From the NCBI GenBank assembly GCA_016212295.1, contig JACRGO010000108.1, positions 1 through 6,692 on the forward strand: 6,692 nucleotides of DNA. The letters run 5' to 3'. The position numbers and the translations under genes are program-made. The notes below the pieces were generated by a model. That model did no database searches and had not been told where the DNA came from. It was given only the letters and a program-made list of their open reading frames with translations. Of this stretch, positions 1 through 6,210 are shown in pieces; within the stretch, counting starts at the first letter, position 1; the number at the start of each line of letters is the position of its first letter. This DNA is from Nitrospinota bacterium (GTDB taxonomy: Bacteria; Nitrospinota; Nitrospinia; JACRGO01).

Positions 1-138
1 ACAATTTTACAGATTTTGAGCCTGACCTTGTTCGAGAAAAGTCCATTATTTCAAATACTTACAAAAAGAGAATACAAAATACAGGACTGCTATATGCCTA
101 ACCAATTGAATTTATTCGATAATTTAACCGGACAGTAG
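1..138 (+). CDS. IS4-type transposase, C-terminal end only (partial at left edge)
   Basis: Frame 1 is open from the first base to a TAG at 136-138, giving 45 residues. It begins TILQILSLTLFEKSPLFQ and ends in NQLNLFDNLTGQ. The 'ILQ-LSLT-FEK-P' string followed by 'NQL-LFD' just before the stop is, from memory of the family, the usual tail of IS4-type DDE transposases (the group with an N-terminal DUF4372-like region). The catalytic DDE core would lie left of the window, so activity cannot be judged. The stretch is AT-rich compared with arsM and mpl, as expected for a mobile element. CCGGACAGTAGTG (129-141) spans the stop codon and could belong to the right terminal repeat, but without the left end this is unproven. 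A decayed copy is also possible. Confidence 0.6.
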   Translation, partial: TILQILSLTLFEKSPLFQILTKREYKIQDCYMPNQLNLFDNLTGQ

Positions 139-276
139 TGGATCCACATATTTAAATAAAATTACCTGAAAAAAGCTTAACAGAACAAAGCCAAGAACAA
201 TTTTTTTAGCAGTGGAAAAAATGGATTTGCCGATGGCTTTTTTGATGGCTCAAGAGAAGCGGCCAAAAAGAATGGG
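139..276. other. AT-rich spacer between transposase tail and NlpC/P60 gene
   Basis: No supported gene is present. Stops occur in the transposase frame at 157 and 178. The right end of the insertion sequence should lie in or just before this stretch. A direct repeat of GATGGCT occurs at 232-238 and 244-250. The plus-strand frame from 181 reads a protein-like string (GFADGFFDGSREAAKKNG, about 223-276) but has no start codon. No clear terminator for the minus-strand gene that ends at 277 was found. Confidence 0.4.
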
Positions 277-1506
277 TTAATAAGTAAAATTCAACTTAAA
301 AAGGAAACGCTGGTCAACCAGGCTCCCGGCGCGCGGCTCATCAGCCTGACTCTTGAAAGACTGGCTTAATTGTCGTCCTACAAGAGAAAACTGAAGCTGG
401 TCGGAGAGCTTCCTTGAGTAAGTCAGGGACATATCAACATCATTGCGTTCGTCATAAAACTCAGCGGGATTGGTGGACGGCCCATCAAGGGTGGCATATT
501 GCAATTCCGTTAACAAGGACCATCCGCTTCCTGCAAGAGACCCAAAACTTATATCAAACTCCAGGGTGCGGGTCGGCATGGCCATGTTAATCAGCCTTCC
601 CACGTATTCGTATGATGTGTAAGACGGCGTAATGCTCATCCAATCAAACGGCTTTATATCGCTGGAAACCTTTATGCCGTAAGAGAAGGCCGGGCCGCCC
701 TGGTTTTGCTGCTCGCTGTATTTATCAAAGCTCGCGGGGGACGCGGACAGGTCAAGGCCGTTACGCGGAACGTTTTCGCTGAAAGGGGTGAAATGAATGT
801 TCCATGCGTCTCCCCAAAATGATTGAGCATAGTCATACTCTAAATGCCTCTGGCTGCCGTATATATCGTCCCTCCGGTAAAAGTCCATTTCGTCTGGGTA
901 ACCGAGGTCGGCCTCCATATCTTTTGCGGCAAGTTCCGCGAAAACATCCTCAGGCCCGCTGTCATATCCGGTTTCCTGGCCCGCATACCTTTTGGCGGAA
1001 ACAACGCGTTTTTTCCAGTGGCCCTCCTCCAGGCTGGAAATCATGATTCCCTTGCTGCGGGCCGCATGAATGAATTTTCCGTCCGAGAGATAAATGCCCA
1101 CATGGCTTATGCGGTTCTTGGTTGGCGTGGAGCCGAAAAACAGGAGGTCGCCGGTCTTCAGTTCATCATCAACCCTGGCAAGCCTGGAATGGTCAAAAAA
1201 CTGGGAAGCGGCGTTATGCGGTATTTCAACGCCGAAAATATTTTTATAAACTAGATGGGAAAACCCGGAGCAGTCAAGCCCTTTTTCATTTGTGCCTCCC
1301 AGCTTATAGCGTATGCCAAGATACCTTTCCAGTTCACTTTCCAACCGTGGGTCCGTGCCTGGCGCGGTTTTCAGGGGAACGCTTTTTATCTCCTTGGCTT
1401 TTGCGTCCCTGGCTTTCGATTGTTTCTGCCCGGCATCCACCGTGGCCGCTATGAGGCCTGAAAAAATAAAGCAGCAAATAAGGCAATAGAATATAATCCT
1501 TCTCAA
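277..1506 (-). CDS. Secreted NlpC/P60 cysteine peptidase with C-terminal beta-barrel-like domain
   Basis: This is likely an envelope endopeptidase cutting peptidoglycan stem peptides. From the start at 1506 (409 aa), residues 1-25 form a signal peptide: a basic N-terminus, then a hydrophobic run, with a plausible signal peptidase I site after VDA. No proper lipobox is seen. Residues about 50-175 are the NlpC/P60 domain: YLGIRYKLGGT, catalytic Cys79 in GLDCSGF, His135 in SHVGIYL and His147 in FIHAA, the expected triad order. An acidic linker of about 45 residues follows. The last ~190 residues alternate polar and hydrophobic residues in about eight segments and end in FLFKLNFTY, a terminal aromatic like the beta-signal of outer-membrane barrels. 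No ATG is available. TTG at 1506 sits 7 nt after AGGA (1517-1514). TTG at 1512 is also in frame but abuts it, and a TAG lies just upstream. The NlpC domain is secure; the barrel is inferred from pattern. Confidence 0.88.
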   Translation of the reverse strand: MRRIIFYCLICCFIFSGLIAATVDAGQKQSKARDAKAKEIKSVPLKTAPGTDPRLESELERYLGIRYKLGGTNEKGLDCSGFSHLVYKNIFGVEIPHNAASQFFDHSRLARVDDELKTGDLLFFGSTPTKNRISHVGIYLSDGKFIHAARSKGIMISSLEEGHWKKRVVSAKRYAGQETGYDSGPEDVFAELAAKDMEADLGYPDEMDFYRRDDIYGSQRHLEYDYAQSFWGDAWNIHFTPFSENVPRNGLDLSASPASFDKYSEQQNQGGPAFSYGIKVSSDIKPFDWMSITPSYTSYEYVGRLINMAMPTRTLEFDISFGSLAGSGWSLLTELQYATLDGPSTNPAEFYDERNDVDMSLTYSRKLSDQLQFSLVGRQLSQSFKSQADEPRAGSLVDQRFLFKLNFTY

Positions 1507-1513
1507 TCTCAAA

Positions 1514-1813
1514 TCCTATGAAAAATTGGTTAAAAGAAAATACAGGGCGGGATTTTCGTCGATTTTTAAAATTCAATGCCCCCAAGTATAGCATTTTTCA
1601 TGCTTGATTTAAAGTCCTGGCAAGCCGGGCGCCAAGCCGAAGCCAAAATCATTTTTTATACTGGATTTAAAATGAAAAATTTTACAGTGGGAGATCGCGG
1701 ACGCGGAGCTGTGGAGAAAAAAATATTGGCTGGCAATTGCGGCCAAAAAAACTTAACCATGAGGGTTTTGAAAATGCCGAGGTTTGTGAAGAAACAGGAG
1801 AAGGAATAATAGG
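1514..1813. other. Region upstream of NlpC/P60 gene, possible decayed coding sequence
   Basis: Apart from the minus-strand promoter at 1585-1613, no intact gene is supported. Plus-strand pieces read like protein in successive frames: ADAELWRKKYWLAIAAKK at about 1697-1750, then, after a one-base shift at the A-run near 1745-1751, NHEGFENAEVCEETGEG at 1755-1805. These could be further remains of the broken STAND-TPR gene that begins at 1814, but I see no motif in them. No Walker A P-loop was found. Confidence 0.3.
1585..1613 (-). promoter_or_regulatory. Extended -10 sigma-70-type promoter of the NlpC/P60-barrel gene
   Basis: Read on the minus strand, the -10 is TATACT (1590-1585), preceded directly by TGC (1593-1591), which makes an extended -10. 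The -35 is TTTAAA (1613-1608), 4 of 6 matches to TTGACA, with a 17-bp spacer. Transcription would start near 1578 and leave a leader of about 70 nt before the TTG start. Found by eye, without scoring. Confidence 0.5.
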
Positions 1814-2279
1814 GATGAAAGGATTATTTTCCTGGACAATTTCCAGGATGTGATGGATGTTTCCTTCCGGGAATTTTTCGTTTTTTCCTAAAGACGCCTG
1901 AAAAAAGCCAGGTTCATTTTGATCGCCCGCGAGCATCCTGTTTTAGGGAGTTTGCGGGTTTCCCCTGTGGAATTGGAGAGGCTGGAAGAGGATTCCCTGG
2001 AGTACGCCAGAAAGGCCATAAGGGCTTTTTACAGCGCTGTCGCCATTGATGATGAAAACCTGAAAAAAGTATGTATCGTAGAAAAATTTTTTCACTTAAA
2101 GGACAAGATTGATGAGTTGCCCCATAGGCTTCTGGACGAGGTATTCAACCACCCCAAGAGTGATGATCCATACCGCCAGAGAAGACGAAAAGGGCGCTAT
2201 AGAAAAATACAATGAAAGTTTAAAAATCTCTAAAGAAATAGGGCACAAGGAAGACAAAACGGCGCGGCAGGAAATATAA
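1814..2279 (+). pseudogene. Broken STAND-type NTPase with TPR tail (remnant)
   Basis: Frame 2 reads DERIIFLDNFQDVMD from 1814, the form of a Walker B strand in NB-ARC/NACHT-type STAND ATPases. An in-frame TAA stops it at 1889-1891. The same frame resumes with RRLKKARFILIAREHP (1892-1939), like the strand ending in Arg (sensor 1 region), then VSPVELERLEEDSLEYARKA, like the segment leading into the winged-helix region, and continues to 2215. At about 2163-2190 homology appears to pass to frame 3, where GAIEKYNESLKISKEIG (2193-2243) is a typical TPR helix pair, ending at TAA 2277-2279. The order Walker B, sensor, TPR is that of STAND-TPR proteins. No Walker A is present, so the gene lost its front, gained a stop and is frameshifted. 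The longest intact piece, 1919-2215 with a TTG start (98 aa), might be called a hypothetical protein. Family assignment rests on motif memory. Confidence 0.6.
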
Positions 2280-2401
2280 AAAATGTTGCGGCGCTTGAAG
2301 ACGTATTACCAGTCTCAAAATAGCATATATAACCAACCCCGGCGCTCCGAGCCACCCCTCCAATTCTTGGAGCGGACATGCCGCGCTATGAATTCTCTTG
2401 A

Positions 2402-3196
2402 TTAAAAAAACACATCCATGACCCGGCTAACGTAGTGCTGCGAGGCGATATCGAAGTCCACCCCCCGCTCCTTCAGGAATTTTCCGACGGAGGAATGGAC
2501 CAGATCAGGATGGTTGTTCGTTTCGCTGAGGTGGGTAAGGATGACAGACTTCAGGCCGGGGGAGTGCAGGATGTCCTCCAGCAGCTGCCTGCTCTCCTCG
2601 TTGGATAGGTGTCCGCTCTTGCCCTTCACCCTCTGCTTGAGAGCCCAGGGATAGGGACCGGAAAAAAGCATTTCGATGTCGTGGTTCGACTCCAACACAA
2701 GCGAGTTAACCCCCTTCAGGCGTTCCCTCACCAGATGCGTGACGTATCCAAGGTCGGACACGACTCCTAAACTCTTGCCGTTGTTTCTGATGACCAGGCC
2801 GATGGGGTCCTGGGCGTCGTGAGGGATGGAAAAAGGGGAGAAGATCAAATCGTTGATCTTGAAGTCCTCGGATGATTGGAAGAATACGGCGTCAGCCGCA
2901 TTGTCCCATTGCCGCTTGACGATATCGTACGCGGCGCGGTTCAGATAAACCGGCGTGTGGTGCTTCTTGGTGAACACGTTCACGCCGTTGGTGTGGTCCC
3001 TGTGCTCGTGGGTTATGACTATGCCGTGGAGTCCCTTGGGGTCGACCCCTATCTTCTCCAGCCTCGCCTCCAACTGCTTGCAGGAGAGCCCGGCGTCTAT
3101 GAGTATCCTGGTCTTTTCACTTTCTATGTAGATGGAGTTCCCCTTGCTTCCCCCGGCAAGGACGCAAAATCGAAAAATCTGGTTTTTCAGCAGCAT
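2402..3196 (-). CDS. MBL-fold metallohydrolase, YycJ/WalJ-like
   Basis: The 264-aa product is a full-length cytoplasmic metallo-beta-lactamase-fold protein of the YycJ (WalJ) type, a family thought to act as nucleases or phosphodiesterases; its substrate here is unknown. The opening FCVLAGGSKGNS is the family's N-terminal hallmark (usually CVLASGSxGNS). Metal-binding motifs in order: THEHRDH at 62-68, His126 in SIPHDA, Asp148 in VVSDLG, ESNHD at 169-173, SGHLSN with His196, and THLSETNNHP with His222. All expected ligands are present, so it should bind two metals. Its ATG (3196-3194) lies inside the end of arsM, overlapping by 10 bases. GGTGGAGG directly abuts the ATG, too close for a normal Shine-Dalgarno, so translation probably depends on coupling to arsM. 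A 6-bp hairpin beyond the stop (2372-2358) lacks a T-tract. Confidence 0.9.
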   Translation of the reverse strand: MLLKNQIFRFCVLAGGSKGNSIYIESEKTRILIDAGLSCKQLEARLEKIGVDPKGLHGIVITHEHRDHTNGVNVFTKKHHTPVYLNRAAYDIVKRQWDNAADAVFFQSSEDFKINDLIFSPFSIPHDAQDPIGLVIRNNGKSLGVVSDLGYVTHLVRERLKGVNSLVLESNHDIEMLFSGPYPWALKQRVKGKSGHLSNEESRQLLEDILHSPGLKSVILTHLSETNNHPDLVHSSVGKFLKERGVDFDIASQHYVSRVMDVFF

Positions 3197-4155
3197 CCTC
3201 CACCGTCATAAAAAAAGGTTGGGCCTGTGACGTGGATGTCCGCCCTTCCCAAGGACTTCAACGCCTTGGCGGTCTTGTCGCACACGCTGAAGGGCATGTC
3301 GCGCGAAAGGACGTGTCCCTTGCGGTCATCGAAGAATTTCTCCTCCCCGAAGTAGATGGCCGAGCGCCCGGTGAAGACGCATGGGCCGTCCGCCGGTATG
3401 GGGTCCTTGACGGCCGCGACCTCGATGCTCTCAAGAAGGACGTCCTTTTCCACCCCGTAGCGTTTCTTGTCCAATATCCGGTAAGGCCGCCTGGCCCGCA
3501 CCTCTATGGTCCCGAAGCCGGTCTCCACCAGAAGCTGCAAATAGCGGTCGTAGGTAAGCGCCCCGGAGAGGCACATGGCGCGAAGCCGCTCGTTTTCCCT
3601 TAAATGCCCTGGAATTTTCCCGGGCGCGATGGGGTCGGATAGCGCCAGCTTGCCTCGCGGCTTAAGGACCCGGTACATCTCGGCCAGGGCCTTTCTTAAG
3701 TCGTCTTCCTTCAGGATGTTGAAGAGGCAGTTCTGCGCGGCCAGGTCCACTGTCCCGTCATGGAGCGGCAGACTCAAGGTATTTCCCATTTCGAGGCGGA
3801 CGAAGTCATGCCGGAACCAGGGGTTGAGCCTTTCCGCCTCCAGGAAATTTTCTTTCGCGGCCCGGATCATCTCCGGCACGGCGTCCACTCCGATCACCGC
3901 CCCCTTTTCTCTCAGGAAGTAGGCGAATTGGAGGAGTTCCATGCCTCCGCCTATCCCGGCATACAGGATCTTCATGCCGTCGTCCAGGTCCCTTGGGTGG
4001 ACCGTGGTCCCGCACCCGTAGTTCATCTCCAGCATTTTAGGGGGTACGCGCAGGTCGGGCAGTTTCCACACCGGAGAGGTGGTGCAGCAGAGGCCCTTTT
4101 CCGGGGCCTCGGCCATTTCCTTATAAAAATCCTCGGCCGCCTTCAGATAACTCAT
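3187..4155 (-). CDS. arsM: ArsM-like arsenite S-adenosylmethionine methyltransferase (arsenosugar-type)
   Basis: The 322-aa product should transfer methyl groups from SAM to trivalent arsenic in the cytoplasm. ArsM cysteines are in place: Cys23-Cys24 in GLCCTT, Cys48 in NYGCGT, Cys143 in AQNCLFN and Cys195 in AMCLSGAL. By family knowledge the last two match the As(III)-binding pair. The SAM loop is YAGIGGGMELL (65-75), with Asp91 at the end of the next strand. Instead of a short ArsM tail it has a long C-terminal extension (RARRPYRILD, ADGPCVFTG, FDDRKGHVL) ending in GGGCC. This matches my recollection of the cyanobacterial form, annotated as the arsenosugar biosynthesis methyltransferase, which normally sits with the radical-SAM enzyme ArsS; no arsS is in this window. 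The start fits that family's N-terminus. No Shine-Dalgarno is visible, only an AT-rich leader. No ArsR-like operator was recognised. The MBL gene overlaps its stop codon. Confidence 0.85.
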   Translation of the reverse strand: MSYLKAAEDFYKEMAEAPEKGLCCTTSPVWKLPDLRVPPKMLEMNYGCGTTVHPRDLDDGMKILYAGIGGGMELLQFAYFLREKGAVIGVDAVPEMIRAAKENFLEAERLNPWFRHDFVRLEMGNTLSLPLHDGTVDLAAQNCLFNILKEDDLRKALAEMYRVLKPRGKLALSDPIAPGKIPGHLRENERLRAMCLSGALTYDRYLQLLVETGFGTIEVRARRPYRILDKKRYGVEKDVLLESIEVAAVKDPIPADGPCVFTGRSAIYFGEEKFFDDRKGHVLSRDMPFSVCDKTAKALKSLGRADIHVTGPTFFYDGGGCC

Positions 4156-4215
4156 TTTTATATTTTAATACGAGGTGGGTGAGGAAGGAAAGGGTTTTGG
4201 AAATTTAAAATATAC

Positions 4216-4239
4216 CGCAGAGACGCCGAGGCGCGGAGA
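4216..4239 (+). repeat. Octamer mini-array in the arsM/mpl divergent spacer
   Basis: Three consecutive 8-bp units follow each other without gaps: CGCAGAGA (4216-4223), CGCCGAGG (4224-4231) and CGCGGAGA (4232-4239). It is a GC-rich island in an otherwise AT-rich spacer. Similar 'cgcagagacgc' strings are, from memory, common as dispersed intergenic repeats in environmental bacterial genomes. Function unknown. Confidence 0.5.
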
Positions 4240-4306
4240 AAAAATTATTTTAATATCTTTTGTTCCGCATAGACGTATTCCACTCAAAAGAAACAAGACG
4301 CGAGAA

Positions 4307-4335
4307 TGGATAGGACAAGCGGAATATGCTATAGT
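4307..4335 (+). promoter_or_regulatory. Extended -10 promoter upstream of mpl
   Basis: TGGATA (4307-4312) is a 4-of-6 match to TTGACA. After a 17-bp spacer comes TATAGT (4330-4335), 5 of 6 to TATAAT, preceded by TGC as an extended -10. Transcription would begin near 4342, leaving a leader of about 80 nt before the mpl ATG. The pattern TGC-TATA is shared with the promoter at 1585-1613. Found by eye. Confidence 0.5.
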
Positions 4336-4389
4336 AAACGCCGAAAATAAGTATACATGAACCGCTATCAAATCCAGCCGGATATTCAA

Positions 4390-4406
4390 CGTTTTTTTAA
4401 AAAACG
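4390..4406 (+). repeat. Perfect T/A palindrome in the mpl leader
   Basis: The 17 bases from CG through a run of seven T and six A back to CG form a perfect inverted repeat (CGTTTTTT/AAAAAACG around one base). It ends 15 nt before the mpl start codon. It could fold weakly in the transcript or simply be a bent A/T tract. No Shine-Dalgarno lies between it and the ATG. Confidence 0.35.
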
Positions 4407-4421
4407 CCTTTAATTTTCGCA

Positions 4422-5882
4422 ATGAAAATCGAAATTCCCTTGAACGAAAGACTGTTCGGCCTTGACCCGCTCAAGGCCCGCTCCATCCACTTGACCGGGG
4501 TTTGCGGCACTGGAATGGGGGCCATGGCGCGGCTTTTAAAGGACCGTGGATACGACGTGAGGGGTTCTGACGAGGCGGTCTACCCTCCCATGAGCGACTT
4601 CCTGAGGGACTGGGGGATCCCGGTGATGGAGGGTTTCAATGCCTCCAATCTGGACCCTGAGCCGGACCTTGTAATAGTGGGAAACGTGGTAAGCCGCCGC
4701 CATGGAGAGGCAGAGGTCCTGCTGAAGGGCCGGATACCGTACCTTTCTTTCCCTGAGGCGGTCCGGAGGTTTTTCCTGGACCACAAACACCCCATAGCCG
4801 TCTGCGGCACACACGGCAAAACAACCACCACCGGCCTGCTTGCCTGGATATTCCGAGCCTCTGGAAAGGACCCGGGCTTTTTCTTCGGCGGGATAATGAA
4901 AGGACTTAACGTCAGTTCCCATTACGGGGAGGGGGATTACTTCATCATCGAAGGCGACGAATACGATACCGCCTTTTTCGATACGCGCCCGAAATTCGTC
5001 CACTACATCCCGGAGATCGCCATTGTGAACGGCATCGAGTTCGACCATGCGGACCTTTACAAGGACATCGGAGAGATGAAAAGGGCCTTCTCCCTTCTGA
5101 AAGAGGAAGAAGGAAATAAGCGCTGGATCATCTTCCACGGCGATGATCCTGTTTGCCGGGAGATTTATGGGGAGTTCCGACGCGCCGAGACCTTTGGCCT
5201 TGGGACGGGAAACCTATGGTCCGCCCGGAACCTGGCCGCGGAAAAGTCCGGGACCCGCTGCCAACTGCTCCACGATTCCAAGCCGGAGGCGGAAGTTTTT
5301 CTTCCGCTTTGGGGCAGGCACAATGTCCTTAATTCAATCGCGGCCTTTGCCGCAGCAAGACGCGCCGGGCTCTCCAGCGAGGAAATTCAAAAAGGCATTC
5401 AAACCTTTCCGGGAATGAAAAGGAGGCAGGAGATTTTTTATTCGCGGGACGGTGTGTCCTTGGTGGATGACTTCGCCCATCATCCAACGGCTGTCAGGGA
5501 GACCATTGACGCTGTCAGAAGCCACAACCCAGGATCAAGGGTCCTCGCGGTTTATGAGCCAAGGAGCAATACCAGCCGTTCGAATATTTTCCAGGAGGAG
5601 TATGAAAGGTCCTTTGATGGAGCGGACGAAGTGGTTCTTTACAAACCGATCCAGAAAAACACGCGCCTCTTGAAGGAGAGTCCCTTTCTGGATGTTGATC
5701 TCTTATCGCGCAAGGTAAACGAGAGGACCCCGTGCAAGGCCCTCGCCGGCAGGGAGGAACTTTTTGAAGCCGTGGCGGGGAGGATCAACTCCAGAGCCCT
5801 GGGGGAAAACTTGATCGTGCTCATCATGAGCAACGGGAAGTTCGAGGGTATTTACAAGGAGCTTCCTCAAAGGATCAAGTGA
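4422..5882 (+). CDS. mpl: UDP-N-acetylmuramate:L-alanyl-gamma-D-glutamyl-meso-diaminopimelate ligase
   Basis: Mpl joins recovered murein tripeptide to UDP-MurNAc with ATP, feeding turnover products back into cytoplasmic peptidoglycan precursor synthesis. The 486-aa product is slightly longer than E. coli Mpl, with about 20 extra residues at the N-terminus. Domains in order: N-terminal nucleotide-binding domain starting HLTGVCGTGMG (23-33); central ATPase domain with P-loop GTHGKTTT (129-136, Lys133), EGDEYDTAFFD (177-187) and NGIEFDHAD (203-211), which separate Mpl from MurC; linker GRHNVLNSIAA (298-308); C-terminal domain with DDFAHHPTAV (349-358) and VYEPRSNTSRSN (377-388). All key residues are present and the frame is intact. 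The ATG at 4422 has no Shine-Dalgarno; the next in-frame candidate, TTG at 4440, has none either. It is transcribed away from arsM and followed by a hairpin at 5885. Mpl marks a Gram-negative-type recycling route. Confidence 0.96.
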   Translation: MKIEIPLNERLFGLDPLKARSIHLTGVCGTGMGAMARLLKDRGYDVRGSDEAVYPPMSDFLRDWGIPVMEGFNASNLDPEPDLVIVGNVVSRRHGEAEVLLKGRIPYLSFPEAVRRFFLDHKHPIAVCGTHGKTTTTGLLAWIFRASGKDPGFFFGGIMKGLNVSSHYGEGDYFIIEGDEYDTAFFDTRPKFVHYIPEIAIVNGIEFDHADLYKDIGEMKRAFSLLKEEEGNKRWIIFHGDDPVCREIYGEFRRAETFGLGTGNLWSARNLAAEKSGTRCQLLHDSKPEAEVFLPLWGRHNVLNSIAAFAAARRAGLSSEEIQKGIQTFPGMKRRQEIFYSRDGVSLVDDFAHHPTAVRETIDAVRSHNPGSRVLAVYEPRSNTSRSNIFQEEYERSFDGADEVVLYKPIQKNTRLLKESPFLDVDLLSRKVNERTPCKALAGREELFEAVAGRINSRALGENLIVLIMSNGKFEGIYKELPQRIK

Positions 5883-5884
5883 AC

Positions 5885-5912
5885 TTTTCCAAATTGGCTG
5901 GAAAGCTTTTTT
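5885..5912 (+). terminator. Possible intrinsic terminator of mpl
   Basis: Three bases past the mpl stop, TTTTCCA (5885-5891) can pair with TGGAAAG (5899-5905) around a 7-nt loop, including one G-T wobble, followed by C and six T (5907-5912). The stem is AU-rich and modest, so efficiency is uncertain. Confidence 0.5.
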
Positions 5913-5940
5913 AGTCGAGCGCGTCCCGGCAACGGTTTGC

Positions 5941-6144
5941 TCATGTGCCTCTCTGCTCCAATTGAAAATTGTAAATTAACGATTGAGAATGTCCTCCGCC
6001 TTTTGCCCTTAACCTTTCGCCCAATGACTCATCGGAATAGTCGGCCAGGGGCAGAGAGCCGCACACGCTGCTCCCGCATAAGGTTATTAGCTGTGTCAGA
6101 GACCGTGCCAGGAATAAAACCGGATGAAGGAATATTTTTTTCAT
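5941..6144 (-). CDS. Possible small exported protein, perhaps a decayed gene
   Basis: The 67-aa frame is not recognised. In its favour, AAGGAGG (6157-6151) lies 6 nt before the ATG (6144-6142), the strongest ribosome binding site in the window. The product starts MKKIFLHPVLFLA, a charged start followed by a hydrophobic stretch to about residue 22 as in a signal peptide, then CGSSVCGSLPLADYSDES. No standard lipobox is seen. Against it, the last ~15 residues are translated from the heptamer array at 5960-5993, so the natural C-terminus is either lost or made of repeat DNA. It may be the 5' end of a truncated or frameshifted gene, or a short peptide. It is convergent with mpl. Confidence 0.33.
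   Translation of the reverse strand: MKKIFLHPVLFLARSLTQLITLCGSSVCGSLPLADYSDESLGERLRAKGGGHSQSLIYNFQLEQRGT
5960..5993 (+). repeat. Heptamer array A, AATTNNN-like
   Basis: Consecutive 7-bp units start at 5960, 5967, 5974, 5981 and about 5988: AATTGAA, AATTGTA and AATTAAC are followed by GATTGAG and AATGTCC. Three perfect AATT steps and two variants give a clear 7-bp period. Confidence 0.55.
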
Positions 6145-6178
6145 GCCTTCCCTCCTTTTAAAAATTGGCCATTAACTC

Positions 6179-6201
6179 TTGAACCAGGCGCAAAGGCTGA
6201 A
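6179..6201 (+). repeat. Direct repeat R, copy 1
   Basis: A 23-bp string beginning TTGAACCAGGCG and ending AAAGGCTGAA is repeated at 6282-6304 with one mismatch (G to A at the twelfth base). The two copies bracket the heptamer arrays B and C. Confidence 0.75.
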
Positions 6202-6210
6202 TGACTATCT

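Noticed and set aside
181-276. Plus-strand open stretch reading FADGFFDGSREAAKKNG
   Set aside because: Protein-like, but it has no start codon and then runs antisense into the NlpC gene end. Too short to support even as a remnant.
844-1254. Plus-strand 136-codon frame opposite the NlpC gene
   Set aside because: It is antisense to the conserved NlpC/P60 catalytic region, with no motif or ribosome binding site.
1682-1936. Minus-strand 84-codon frame
   Set aside because: It is antisense to the STAND-like remnant, where the plus strand shows recognisable motifs. No motif of its own.
2343-2374. Terminator after the MBL gene
   Set aside because: CTCCAA/TTGGAG (2358-2372) and CGCTCC/GGAGCG (2343-2374) can form hairpins, but no T-tract follows on the minus strand.
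3760-4182. Plus-strand 140-codon frame opposite arsM
   Set aside because: Antisense shadow of the SAM-binding region of arsM; composition rich in His, Pro and Arg, as in reverse-strand artefacts.
4536-5138. Minus-strand 200-codon open frame opposite mpl
   Set aside because: It lies wholly inside mpl, whose motifs are unmistakable. It has no recognisable domain and is a shadow of GC-rich codons.
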